From an uncultured Mycoplasmatota bacterium (GTDB lineage: Bacteria; Bacillota_I; Bacilli_A; RF39; UBA660): a stretch of 47,552 nucleotides of DNA. Under the pieces are notes generated by a model. It searched no databases. It saw nothing but the letters and a program-made list of their open reading frames with translations, and was not told the DNA's origin. The position numbers and the translations under genes are program-made. The DNA is taken from positions 1 through 47,552 of the forward strand of contig URBY01000004.1 of NCBI GenBank assembly GCA_900546245.1, given 5' to 3'. Below, one piece after another: positions 7,625 through 15,083 of the stretch; position 1 is the first letter of the stretch, and each line of letters begins with the position of its first letter.

Positions 7625-9504
7625 TAATACCCCTTTACCAACCTTTTAACTTGTTTTTCTGCTATTTTTAAATAATAATCGTTATTTGTATTGTAATATG
7701 TTTCTAATAATTCTATTATATCGTACACACTAAGTCTTTCATTTAAATATTTGATATTTTTTAATTCTTGATAATTTTCTATAATTAAATCCATAAATTT
7801 TTTGTAATCACTAGGAACTGTCAACATATCCGTTTTTTCAGATGCCCATCGATATGGTTGTTCACTATATCTATTAAATATTCTAAAATCATAATCTATC
7901 GGTGATGACTTAGACGTTTCAAAATCTATTAGATATAATTTATTACCATCATATAAAAAATTATCAAAATGTAAATCACCATGTATCATTCTATAATCAT
8001 TATTCTTAAAATAAATGTTGCATAATTCTAATAATTTCAAAAAATTAATATCACTAATTTTACATTTTACTATTAAATCATTTAAACTATTTTTGATAAA
8101 CTCTAAAAAATTATTATCTTCCATCTTAATTTTATGAAAAGACCTTAAGACATCAATTATTAATTTTATTACATCTTTTCTTTTTTTATCATCAAATTTA
8201 CACCAAACTTCATACAAAGTATTACCCGGTACTTTTTCTATTATTTCATAATAATATGGTACTATTTTTTTTGATACATCATAAAAGTATAATTTAGGAA
8301 TGTTTGGATTATTATTATTCATTTCGTAAAATTTTATTTCATTTTGAAACCTAACTTCATTATTTACATTATTGCATATTTTAACTATATACTTACCAAA
8401 ATCATAACTTTCATTAGTAAAGCCATTGTTTATTTTATTAAACTTTTTATTTTCTAATAATAAGTTTGTTTTTGATATTTTGTCTATTACATCATTTCTT
8501 GTTTGTTTTTTTATCACAATATTGTTAATAATATCTAACATAGTACTAATTAGATTTATATATCTATTTATTTCATTAATAGTTTTAGATACCTCTTTTT
8601 CTGCTAGAGAAATTTCATCCTTGTCAGTTGTAATTATTCCAAGACTCCTATCCAAATTATATTTAAGCCATGAAAATCTACTATATAAGTTACAATTTAT
8701 TATAAGAAACCAATCAATATCAAATTCATTACTGTCTTTTAAATATTCTTTAAATACTGCACTAAATTTATCTTTATCAAAATTATCACTTAAAAATCCT
8801 GACCAACATAATGCATTCTCTAAAAGTTCTATATAAGGATTAGAAAAACCAGTGCATTCCCAATCAATTACTATAGGATTACCATTTTTCCACATTACAT
8901 TTTTCGGATCCATATCTCTATGACAAATAGTCAAATTATTATCTAAAGAATTATATCTTTCAATTATTCTTTCCATTAAAGAGTCATATTTTTCATAATT
9001 TTTTAAATATAATTCTTTATATGACATTTTATCAAAATTACTATTTTTTATATATTCTCTCCATCCATTTATTTTTGTTAATTCTGGTTTATTTCTTAAC
9101 AAATTTAAATTTTCATAATTTAAAGAGTGTATTTTATATAATACTTCGCCTATTCTTTTGCAATGTTCTACAGTTATTTCATCATCCTTTAAAACTTTGC
9201 CATCTACATAATTAAATACCATATAATATTTACCACAGAATTCTGTTAAATAATTACCATTTACACTTAATGCACTAGATACAGAAATACCACTATTTTT
9301 TGCTAAATTTGAAATACTCTCTGATATTACGAAATTATTGTAAGCATCCTTTCTTGACATAACTTCTGGATTTAATATTTTTATGCAATATATACCTTTT
9401 TCTGTTTCTACTTTAAACATTTTATGCATTAATCCTCCAGATAATTTTGAAATATTATATGCCTTACCAAAATTATACTTTTTACAAAACTCTTCTATAT
9501 TCAT
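7624..9504 (-). CDS. Tandem aminoglycoside/choline-kinase-like phosphotransferase (two APH domains)
   Basis: 626 aa made of two kinase-like domains. Domain 1 (about 1-310) has CHRDMDPKNVMW (HRD at 195-197, Asn202) and IDWE (Asp214). Domain 2 (about 345-626) has MIHGDLHFDNFLYD (HGD at 508-510) and LIDFE (Asp527). Both retain the catalytic Asp, the downstream Asn and the metal-binding Asp, so both could be active; a single APH protein is normally about 260-320 aa. The family phosphorylates small molecules such as aminoglycosides, macrolides, choline or sugars. It belongs to the attenuated operon, overlaps the next gene by one base, and sits about 105 bp after the GNAT-transglutaminase gene. Confidence 0.85.
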   Translation of the reverse strand: MNIEEFCKKYNFGKAYNISKLSGGLMHKMFKVETEKGIYCIKILNPEVMSRKDAYNNFVISESISNLAKNSGISVSSALSVNGNYLTEFCGKYYMVFNYVDGKVLKDDEITVEHCKRIGEVLYKIHSLNYENLNLLRNKPELTKINGWREYIKNSNFDKMSYKELYLKNYEKYDSLMERIIERYNSLDNNLTICHRDMDPKNVMWKNGNPIVIDWECTGFSNPYIELLENALCWSGFLSDNFDKDKFSAVFKEYLKDSNEFDIDWFLIINCNLYSRFSWLKYNLDRSLGIITTDKDEISLAEKEVSKTINEINRYINLISTMLDIINNIVIKKQTRNDVIDKISKTNLLLENKKFNKINNGFTNESYDFGKYIVKICNNVNNEVRFQNEIKFYEMNNNNPNIPKLYFYDVSKKIVPYYYEIIEKVPGNTLYEVWCKFDDKKRKDVIKLIIDVLRSFHKIKMEDNNFLEFIKNSLNDLIVKCKISDINFLKLLELCNIYFKNNDYRMIHGDLHFDNFLYDGNKLYLIDFETSKSSPIDYDFRIFNRYSEQPYRWASEKTDMLTVPSDYKKFMDLIIENYQELKNIKYLNERLSVYDIIELLETYYNTNNDYYLKIAEKQVKRLVKGY

Positions 9505-9609
9505 TTTTTCACCTTCTTTTTTCTTTTCGTTTTACAATTATTTTTTATTAAAATTATTTATTTTCTGATTTAACTATATCTACAACTTATTCATATAAAC
9601 ATTACACTC

Positions 9610-11193
9610 TTATTTACTATTTCTTTCATTAACAAACACAACATATTCTTCTTTATTACCTATTGTATCAAAATCTATATAACTATAAATCTCTTTGAAA
9701 TCACATTTTATATAACAATTTATAGCCCTTTTATTTTTTCTAAATGGTCTTAATAAGATTAAGTCTGCTTTATATTTTTTATAAATATTATCATTGACTA
9801 AGTTAATAATTTTTGTACCAATACCTTTTGATAAATATTTTTCTTCACCAATAAAAATGTCATATTCATAAATATTTTTATAATTGTCTAATTTATCAAA
9901 TTTTATATCATTTTCATATTTATAAATTTGTACTAATCCAATATCTACACCATTTGATTTAATAATATACAAATATTGTTTTTTATCCCTTAGTTTTTTT
10001 AAATATTTTTCTCTTATTTCTTCATAGGATAATTTTCTTTGTTCAAACCATTCATATACATATTTATTACTACACCACTTATATATTTTTTCTATATCTT
10101 CCTTGTTACTTGTTAACTTTCTAAAAGCTATATCTAGGCTATTAATATAATTATTAAATTCTCTAAATGATAATCCACTTTTTACTTCATAAAATTCGGT
10201 AATGTTTCTAAATACTCCATTAGATAAATTTATATAATATTCATTTACATTTTTTATTGCATCATCTAAATTGGAATATTCAAATATACCAATATTATTA
10301 TAATTTGCATGTTCTAAATGATATACCTTATTATTCTTATAATATAGAATAAACGAATGCATATGTTCTTCTTTATCAGCCTCATCAAAATTATCTGGTT
10401 CATATATTCTTGTACAAAACATCCTACTTTTTATATTTAAATTGTCTAACAGTCTTTTTATTAAATTTACTTGTTCAATACATGTACCAACACCATATTT
10501 TAAAGTTTCATCTAATGACATTACCTCATATTCTTTTCTAAAATTTTTCATATTATCTATATGAATACTATTATTTTTATCTTTCCAACCATATCTTATA
10601 TTTGTTTTTAAAAAGTTTAAAATATCTATATCATTTTTTATATTATTCATTTGTTGATGGATATCATATATTGATGTATCAACTCTAACAATAACACCTT
10701 TTACATTTTTATTAAACTTTTTCCATGTTGTTTCTTCTACTACTTCAAAACCAACACTTTTAAATAAATTCAAAGTATTTCCTCTATCTAATTCAAATGT
10801 ATCATATAAATAGTGAATATTATTTTTGTATGCTTCTTTAATAAGTAATATTAATGCATCTTTTGAGTAACCTTTTCCCCTATATTTATATTCTATTAAT
10901 ATTCCACATTCATATCTATCATCATTTTTATTGTACTGATAATTTACATAACCAACATATTCATTTATTTCGTTATCTTTTATGTACGTAAAAAATTTAT
11001 TTTCTTTTATTCTTTTTTCATATGATGCTTTCCATTTATCTTTTGGAAAATCAATGCATCCTGTATCATAGTGGTATCCTTCATAACTAACATTATAGCC
11101 TTTATTATAACTCATAGTATTAGGATCTTCTTCTAGTTTTTGTTCATAGTAATATTCTTCTAATTTAGGTATAACTAATTCTATATTTTTCAT
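9610..11193 (-). CDS. Three-domain fusion: GNAT - transglutaminase-like - GNAT
   Basis: 527 aa. Residues 1-165: GNAT domain with GILIEYKYRGKGYSKDAL (acetyl-CoA loop) and NTLNLFKSVGFE. Residues about 170-330: transglutaminase/peptidase-like core with YGVGTCIEQVNLIKRLL (putative nucleophile Cys238), HMHSFILYY (His277 or His279) and HLEHANYN (292-298), which could supply the rest of a triad. Residues about 355-525: second GNAT of the aminoglycoside 6'-acetyltransferase/RimJ type with YEYDIFIGEEKYLSKGIGTK and NKRAINCYIKCDF. I do not know a characterised protein with this layout. It lies 2 bp after the ASCH-deaminase gene. A function in modifying or hydrolysing a small molecule or peptide is inference. 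Confidence 0.8.
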   Translation of the reverse strand: MKNIELVIPKLEEYYYEQKLEEDPNTMSYNKGYNVSYEGYHYDTGCIDFPKDKWKASYEKRIKENKFFTYIKDNEINEYVGYVNYQYNKNDDRYECGILIEYKYRGKGYSKDALILLIKEAYKNNIHYLYDTFELDRGNTLNLFKSVGFEVVEETTWKKFNKNVKGVIVRVDTSIYDIHQQMNNIKNDIDILNFLKTNIRYGWKDKNNSIHIDNMKNFRKEYEVMSLDETLKYGVGTCIEQVNLIKRLLDNLNIKSRMFCTRIYEPDNFDEADKEEHMHSFILYYKNNKVYHLEHANYNNIGIFEYSNLDDAIKNVNEYYINLSNGVFRNITEFYEVKSGLSFREFNNYINSLDIAFRKLTSNKEDIEKIYKWCSNKYVYEWFEQRKLSYEEIREKYLKKLRDKKQYLYIIKSNGVDIGLVQIYKYENDIKFDKLDNYKNIYEYDIFIGEEKYLSKGIGTKIINLVNDNIYKKYKADLILLRPFRKNKRAINCYIKCDFKEIYSYIDFDTIGNKEEYVVFVNERNSK

Positions 11194-11195
11194 AA

Positions 11196-11945
11196 TTACA
11201 CCCTATTGTAACCCCACCAATTTGGAATTAATTCTTCTAGTTTAATTGTTTCTTTTGTTTCTAAATTAGTTATTATTTCAATATTCTTACTATTTTTATC
11301 AAGTTGCATAAGATATTCTCTGCATGCTCCACAAGGAAAACCAATCTTTCCATCTCCACCAAAGCATATAAGTTTAGTTATTTTATTTTCTCCATGTGTA
11401 ATCATATTTGCAATAGCATTTCGTTCACCACACATACCTAAGGATGATGCTGTATCAATACATGTTCCAACATATATATTATGATTTTCTGTAAGTATAG
11501 CTGCTCCTACACTACCTGCTGAAATCATACCAGAAACATCTCTTCTATTCATAACACTTCTTGCTTTATCAGCCATTTCTTCCCAAACAGTATTTTCACT
11601 ATATAAATATTCTATATGAATTGCATATACACCATTTTGTTTTATTGTTTCTTTATAATCCCCTATTTTTTCAACATTTTTTATTGCCTCATCCTTGTCA
11701 TTAGTTGATGAAGTTGTATATCTTGTTCCTTCTAACATAAATAATTCTTCTAAAGAATTATAAAAATTTACTTCTTTTATTTTTACATAAAATATACCTA
11801 TATTATTGCTATTAAATTCAATTATATCATTAGAATTTAATTTACTATAATCATATTTATTATCGTTTGCCCTTATTTCTACTCTTTTTTGATTATTTTT
11901 GATAGCAAGAGCAGCTCTATCATTAATGTTTAATTTTATTGTCAT
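11196..11945 (-). CDS. ASCH domain fused to a cytidine/blasticidin-S deaminase-like domain
   Basis: 249 aa. Residues 1-112 form an ASCH domain (KRVEIRANDNKY, SNDIIEF, FYNSLEELFMLEG, GVYAIHIEYL), a fold thought to bind RNA or modified nucleobases. Residues 118-249 form a zinc deaminase: MISAGSVGAAILTE, MCGERNAI (Cys172, catalytic Glu174) and FPCGACREYL (Cys205, Cys208), the CxE/PCxxC set of tetrameric cytidine deaminases and blasticidin-S deaminase. A free nucleoside, a nucleoside antibiotic or an RNA base are all possible substrates. First structural gene of the attenuated operon, about 25 bp after an intrinsic terminator. Confidence 0.85.
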   Translation of the reverse strand: MTIKLNINDRAALAIKNNQKRVEIRANDNKYDYSKLNSNDIIEFNSNNIGIFYVKIKEVNFYNSLEELFMLEGTRYTTSSTNDKDEAIKNVEKIGDYKETIKQNGVYAIHIEYLYSENTVWEEMADKARSVMNRRDVSGMISAGSVGAAILTENHNIYVGTCIDTASSLGMCGERNAIANMITHGENKITKLICFGGDGKIGFPCGACREYLMQLDKNSKNIEIITNLETKETIKLEELIPNWWGYNRV

Positions 11946-11969
11946 AAATTTTTACCTACCTTTTTACAG

Positions 11970-11995
11970 AAAAAAATTCTGCGTAATGCAGAATT
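11970..11995 (-). terminator. Attenuator: intrinsic terminator ahead of the modification-enzyme operon
   Basis: Perfect 8-bp stem AATTCTGC/GCAGAATT (11988-11995 and 11975-11982 in transcription order), 5-nt loop, followed on the minus strand by seven Ts. It lies between the leader ORF and the ASCH-deaminase gene, so unless it is bypassed the structural genes are not transcribed from the promoter at 12147-12175. Confidence 0.82.
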
Positions 11996-12118
11996 AATCA
12001 TAAAGATAGAAATTTCTAAAATTTTACTATGCTAAAAAACTAGGAGATATGATTAATCCTACACTATAAATTTTATTATTTCGTAAACTATTCATTATAT
12101 TTTTCATGACTAATCACA
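11985..12118 (-). promoter_or_regulatory. Alternative RNA pairings (1:2, 2:3) competing with the attenuator
   Basis: Segment 2 (12048-12065, inside the leader ORF) can pair along all 18 nt with segment 3 (11985-12002), which contains the whole 5' arm of the terminator. The three positions that are not Watson-Crick are G-U wobbles. Segment 2 can alternatively pair over 11 nt, again with G-U only, with segment 1 (12108-12118) just before the leader start codon. This gives the set 1:2, 2:3 (antiterminator) and 3:4 (terminator) typical of ribosome-controlled attenuators. A ribosome held on the first leader codons would cover segment 1 and free segment 2 to form the antiterminator. Confidence 0.72.
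12027..12107 (-). CDS. Leader peptide, 26 codons, of the attenuated operon
   Basis: ATG preceded by GAAAGGAG at 11-nt spacing, 26 sense codons, TAG stop. The peptide begins MKNIMNSLRNNK and ends SVGLIISPSFLA. It resembles no functional protein that I recognise. Size, own ribosome binding site, location between a consensus promoter and a terminator, and the regulatory pairing segment within codons 15-20 mark it as a control peptide like those before erm, cat and other drug-responsive genes. The inducer cannot be read from the sequence. Confidence 0.7.
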   Translation of the reverse strand: MKNIMNSLRNNKIYSVGLIISPSFLA

Positions 12119-12146
12119 CTCCTTTCTTCGAAATATTTACAATTCA

Positions 12147-12175
12147 AATATATTATACTTTCCATTTTTTGTCAA
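12147..12175 (-). promoter_or_regulatory. Sigma-A promoter of the leader/attenuated operon
   Basis: TTGACA (12170-12175), 17-bp spacer, TATATT (12147-12152) on the minus strand. It lies directly after the end of the metallophosphatase gene and gives a transcript starting near 12140, about 33 nt before the leader ATG. Confidence 0.78.
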
Positions 12176-12188
12176 GAAATCAATTCAA

Positions 12189-12959
12189 TCATTCTATTCC
12201 ATAAAAATATTTTAGTATATTCTTTTTATCTGGAAAATCTAGGTTTATTATTTTATCAATAAAATTTTTTCTATCAAATTTAACTTTTATTCTTTTTATA
12301 CTTATATCTTTATTTATTTCGAGTATCATATAAGAAACATATTCATCATACGTACATCCAGCACTATCAACAATTTCAATATTAGTAAGCTTATCAATAC
12401 TTTCTATATAATCACCCGTTATACCTTCAACTTCATTTATATTAAATGATTTATGCAAATGACCTATTATATATATTTTATTTAAGCTATTATACTTAAT
12501 CCATAAATTAATGTCTTTTTTTAAATGATTTTTTTCAAAAGGATTATCTTTATTTCCATCTTCTATTAAGTAATGACTTAATATTATTTCTTTATTAAAT
12601 TTTTTATTTTCATAATCAACGTTAATTGTGTAATATAATGGACATTTTTTTATAAAATTAATTTCTTTTTCTGATAACTGATTTTTTACCCATTTATAAT
12701 GTTCTATCTCTTCAACATTATTAATAGATGGATCAATACTTGTTCCTCTAAGTAAATATAACTCATGATTACCCAATGTCATTTTAATATTATTATCAAT
12801 TAACTTATCTATACATTCTTTTGAGTTTGGGCCAATATCAATTGTGTCTCCCAAACATATTATTTCATCTATTTTTTTATTTTCTATATCTTTTAAAATA
12901 GCATTTAAGCCTTCAATATTACCATGAATATCAGTTATTATTGCAAATCTTTTCTTCAC
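12189..12959 (-). CDS. Calcineurin-like metallophosphoesterase
   Basis: 256 aa. The dimetal motifs are in order: ITDIHGN (DxH), CLGDTIDIGP (GD), LGNHELYL (GNHE), SHYL and GHLHKSF (GHxH). This is the arrangement of small bacterial phosphodiesterases/serine-threonine phosphatases of the YfcE/ApaH-like superfamily. Translation starts at a GTG preceded by GAGGTGA with 7-nt spacing. It follows the interrupted histidine-phosphatase gene by 16 bp. Substrate unknown. Confidence 0.88.
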   Translation of the reverse strand: MKKRFAIITDIHGNIEGLNAILKDIENKKIDEIICLGDTIDIGPNSKECIDKLIDNNIKMTLGNHELYLLRGTSIDPSINNVEEIEHYKWVKNQLSEKEINFIKKCPLYYTINVDYENKKFNKEIILSHYLIEDGNKDNPFEKNHLKKDINLWIKYNSLNKIYIIGHLHKSFNINEVEGITGDYIESIDKLTNIEIVDSAGCTYDEYVSYMILEINKDISIKRIKVKFDRKNFIDKIINLDFPDKKNILKYFYGIE

Positions 12960-12975
12960 TTAAATTTCACCTCTA

Positions 12976-13512
12976 TTATTCAATTACATATTCATATATA
13001 GTTGTATTCTTTGGATTAAAAGATAAAAAATCAGTATTTTTATCAAAACCATTTATTGCAAAATGTCAGCATTTTATAAACGCACCATGAGATACAATAA
13101 GAATAGTTTTATCATTATAATTTTCTTTTATTTTTTCTAAAAATATATTTGCTCTTATTAAGCAATCTTTTAAACTTTCTATATTATATTCTGAATTATC
13201 TATGTTATAATCCCACATCTGACCTATTAAATCATAATTTATTTCTTTTCCTTCAAGAAGTCCAAAATATCTTTCTTTTAATAAATCATCATATTTGATT
13301 TCTATTTCATTACCTATTAATATTTGTGCATTTTGTTTTGCCCTTTTAAGAGGTGATGATAAACAAATATCTATTTTATCTAAATTTAACTTTGTTCTTA
13401 AATCATTTGCTTCTTTTATCCCAACATCATTTAATTCAATATCTGTTGATCCTTGAAGCAGTCCTTTTTCATTCCAACTTGTTTTACCATGCCTTATCAT
13501 ATAAATCTTCAT
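12976..13512 (-). pseudogene. Histidine phosphatase (phosphoglycerate-mutase-like) interrupted by in-frame TGA
   Basis: Starts MKIYMIRHGKTSWNEKG with the catalytic RHG motif, then SSPLKRAKQNAQIL, ERYFGLLEG and the second catalytic His in VSHGAFIKC. A TGA at 13066-13068 stops the protein at 148 aa. The same frame continues for 29 more codons (HFAINGFDKNTDF...) to a TAA at 12976, restoring a usual length of about 178 aa. All catalytic residues lie before the TGA, so the short form may keep activity, but the C-terminal strand and helix are lost. TGA is a normal stop elsewhere in the window and the position is not a known selenocysteine site, so a nonsense mutation or sequence error is most likely. 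Confidence 0.78.
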
Positions 13513-13525
13513 GCTTAACCTCCAT

Positions 13526-14200
13526 TTATTTCTTTACGATAAAAAGCATACATTTATTAAATGAAGGAACATCATCTATTATTTTTTCTTCTAATATTTC
13601 CAAATTATTTAATTGAATTTCTTTTTTCATTTCATCTATTTTTTTAACTCTACATGATGTACTTGCAACCATTATTTCTTTATTTGTATTTATATTTACT
13701 CTTTTTGTATCATCAAATGCTTTTTCTAAATCTGAATTTATTTCTAAAGTACCATCTCCCATAGAAATAATTAAAGCAATTCCGTTATCTTTTAAATGAT
13801 CATAAATAAAATTATAAAATTTATTTCTATGTTCATCTAATACAAACATATGAATTACTGCAACTGAATATATAAAATCAAATTTTTCATTTAACGAATT
13901 TTCAATTAAATCTAATTGTTTAAAATTATTTACATATTTATAATTAGTTAACTCATTACACTTATCTATTACAGCAAAAGAATAATCTACACCTAAAACA
14001 TTATAACCATTATCAAGCAAATAAATCGCATCTCTTCCTTCACCGCATCCCAATTCCAATATATTTGAATTTTTTGTAATTTTATATTTTTTTAAAGTAT
14101 CAATTACTTCTTTTGTTCTTTCTGAAATTTCCCATAATGAATTGTTTTCATAGGTTTGTCTATACCTTTTATCGTATGCTTTATAATAATCATTTTTCAT
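13526..14200 (-). CDS. Class I SAM-dependent methyltransferase
   Basis: 224 aa. Motif I ILELGCGEGRDAIYLLDNGY and the following VLGVDYS acidic strand are those of a Rossmann methyltransferase; FDFIYSVAVIHMF is motif IV. Closest in character to TehB-like small-molecule methyltransferases. It begins 3 bp after the Nudix gene ends and precedes the histidine phosphatase gene by 13 bp, forming an operon of small housekeeping-type enzymes. Substrate unknown. Confidence 0.85.
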   Translation of the reverse strand: MKNDYYKAYDKRYRQTYENNSLWEISERTKEVIDTLKKYKITKNSNILELGCGEGRDAIYLLDNGYNVLGVDYSFAVIDKCNELTNYKYVNNFKQLDLIENSLNEKFDFIYSVAVIHMFVLDEHRNKFYNFIYDHLKDNGIALIISMGDGTLEINSDLEKAFDDTKRVNINTNKEIMVASTSCRVKKIDEMKKEIQLNNLEILEEKIIDDVPSFNKCMLFIVKK

Positions 14201-14202
14201 AT

Positions 14203-14700
14203 TTATTCCTCGATTGTAATGCTTTTAGCATTTAAATAGTCACTAGAGTTAATATCACTTATCTTTTTATTTAATAATTTTGTACATTCTATAAAACTCA
14301 TTCTTACTTTATCTGGTACCATATTTATTTTCATTTCAATAATATCATTTATATCTATAAACTCAAGAATAAATTCACCCATGTTTTTATATACTGAATC
14401 ATTAAATTCAGGTCCATCACCTGTACCTAATACTCCAGATACTTTATTAATCAGTGAAAAATATTGATTACCTTTTTCTGTTTTAAATGTTATTAATGGT
14501 TCATCTTTAATTAGTTTAATATTAAGACCTGTTTCTTCCTTTAGTTCACGAATTGTTGCTTCTTTAATATTTTCTTTTTCTTCTATTCCACCACCTGGAA
14601 CAACATAATATTCTTTTCTTTCACCATTTATATTTTTTATTCTATGTATTAATAATATTTTGCCATTTTCTATTAATAATCCACCTGCTCTATTTCTCAT
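14203..14700 (-). CDS. Nudix hydrolase (MutT-like)
   Basis: 165 aa. Nudix box VVPGGGIEEKENIKEATIRE, then LKEETGL, preceded by the strand GGLLIENGKILLIHR typical of (d)NTP/8-oxo-dGTP-type pyrophosphatases. First gene of a run of four minus-strand genes. An extended -10 promoter (TGATACAAT at 14720-14728) lies directly upstream. Substrate not predictable. Confidence 0.88.
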   Translation of the reverse strand: MRNRAGGLLIENGKILLIHRIKNINGERKEYYVVPGGGIEEKENIKEATIRELKEETGLNIKLIKDEPLITFKTEKGNQYFSLINKVSGVLGTGDGPEFNDSVYKNMGEFILEFIDINDIIEMKINMVPDKVRMSFIECTKLLNKKISDINSSDYLNAKSITIEE

Positions 14701-14719
14701 ACCTATACTCCTTTTAGAA

Positions 14720-14728
14720 ATTGTATCA
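14720..14728 (-). promoter_or_regulatory. Extended -10 promoter fused to a terminator T-tract
   Basis: TG-A-TACAAT (-10 at 14720-14725) follows directly on the T-run of the terminator at 14740-14764 and would drive the Nudix gene. Confidence 0.6.
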
Positions 14729-14739
14729 TAAAAAAGAAA

Positions 14740-14764
14740 AAAATAGTGAATAAAACACTATTTT
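14740..14764 (-). terminator. Intrinsic terminator overlapping the stop of the 84-aa membrane protein
   Basis: Nine-bp stem (14756-14764 with 14740-14748), 7-nt loop, then a T-rich tract on the minus strand. The TAG stop of the upstream gene is inside the stem. Confidence 0.78.
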
Positions 14765-15012
14765 ATAAATCTTTCCCAAATTTTTCTAATAACCTTTAAT
14801 GATAAAGTAGATAATGCAAAACCAATTACTGGTACTAAAGAACTTAAGAAAATATTATCATAATTTCTAACTAAATATGAATATATAATAACAACTATAT
14901 AAGTTAATACCATAATAAATATTTTTCTTGTTAAACTTGTTTCCCATTTTTTATCTAATTCTACTCTCTTATTTCTTTCTTTTATATTATTTATCTCTTC
15001 TTCTATTTTCAT
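14758..15012 (-). CDS. Small two-helix membrane protein of unknown function
   Basis: 84 aa: charged, probably coiled N-terminus (about 1-28), then two hydrophobic segments, IFIMVLTYIVVIIYSYLV and IFLSSLVPVIGFALSTL, ending KVIRKIWERFIK. Preceded by GAGGTGTAAG and an extended -10 (TGATATAAT). I do not recognise the family; the layout resembles small DUF membrane proteins scattered in Firmicutes. Confidence 0.7.
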   Translation of the reverse strand: MKIEEEINNIKERNKRVELDKKWETSLTRKIFIMVLTYIVVIIYSYLVRNYDNIFLSSLVPVIGFALSTLSLKVIRKIWERFIK

Positions 15013-15029
15013 TCTTACACCTCATTTAA

Positions 15030-15038
15030 ATTATATCA
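15030..15038 (-). promoter_or_regulatory. Extended -10 promoter for the 84-aa membrane protein
   Basis: TG-A-TATAAT (-10 at 15030-15035) lies just after the T-tract of the next terminator, the same terminator-promoter arrangement as at 14720. Confidence 0.6.
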
Positions 15039-15050
15039 TAATAAAAAGAA

Positions 15051-15074
15051 AAAATAGTAAAAAAATACTATTTT
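15051..15074 (-). terminator. Intrinsic terminator after the RhuM-Doc gene
   Basis: Nine-bp stem AAAATAGTA/TACTATTTT with a 6-nt loop and a T-rich tail on the minus strand, immediately downstream of the RhuM-Doc stop codon. Confidence 0.75.
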
Positions 15075-15083
15075 CTTAAATAC

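Noticed and set aside
8426..8836. Long plus-strand open frames opposite minus-strand genes (also near 9021, 9383, 13353, 16542, 24004, 30482, 34259, 46764)
   Set aside because: They lie wholly opposite convincing genes, have low-complexity hydrophobic products and no ribosome binding sites; they are expected by-products of AT-rich coding DNA.
13066..13068. TGA read as tryptophan (Mycoplasma code) or selenocysteine
   Set aside because: TGA terminates other clear genes here (for example the Nudix gene at 4124 and the genes ending at 37391 and 37775), Trp is encoded by TGG, and the position is not catalytic in histidine phosphatases.
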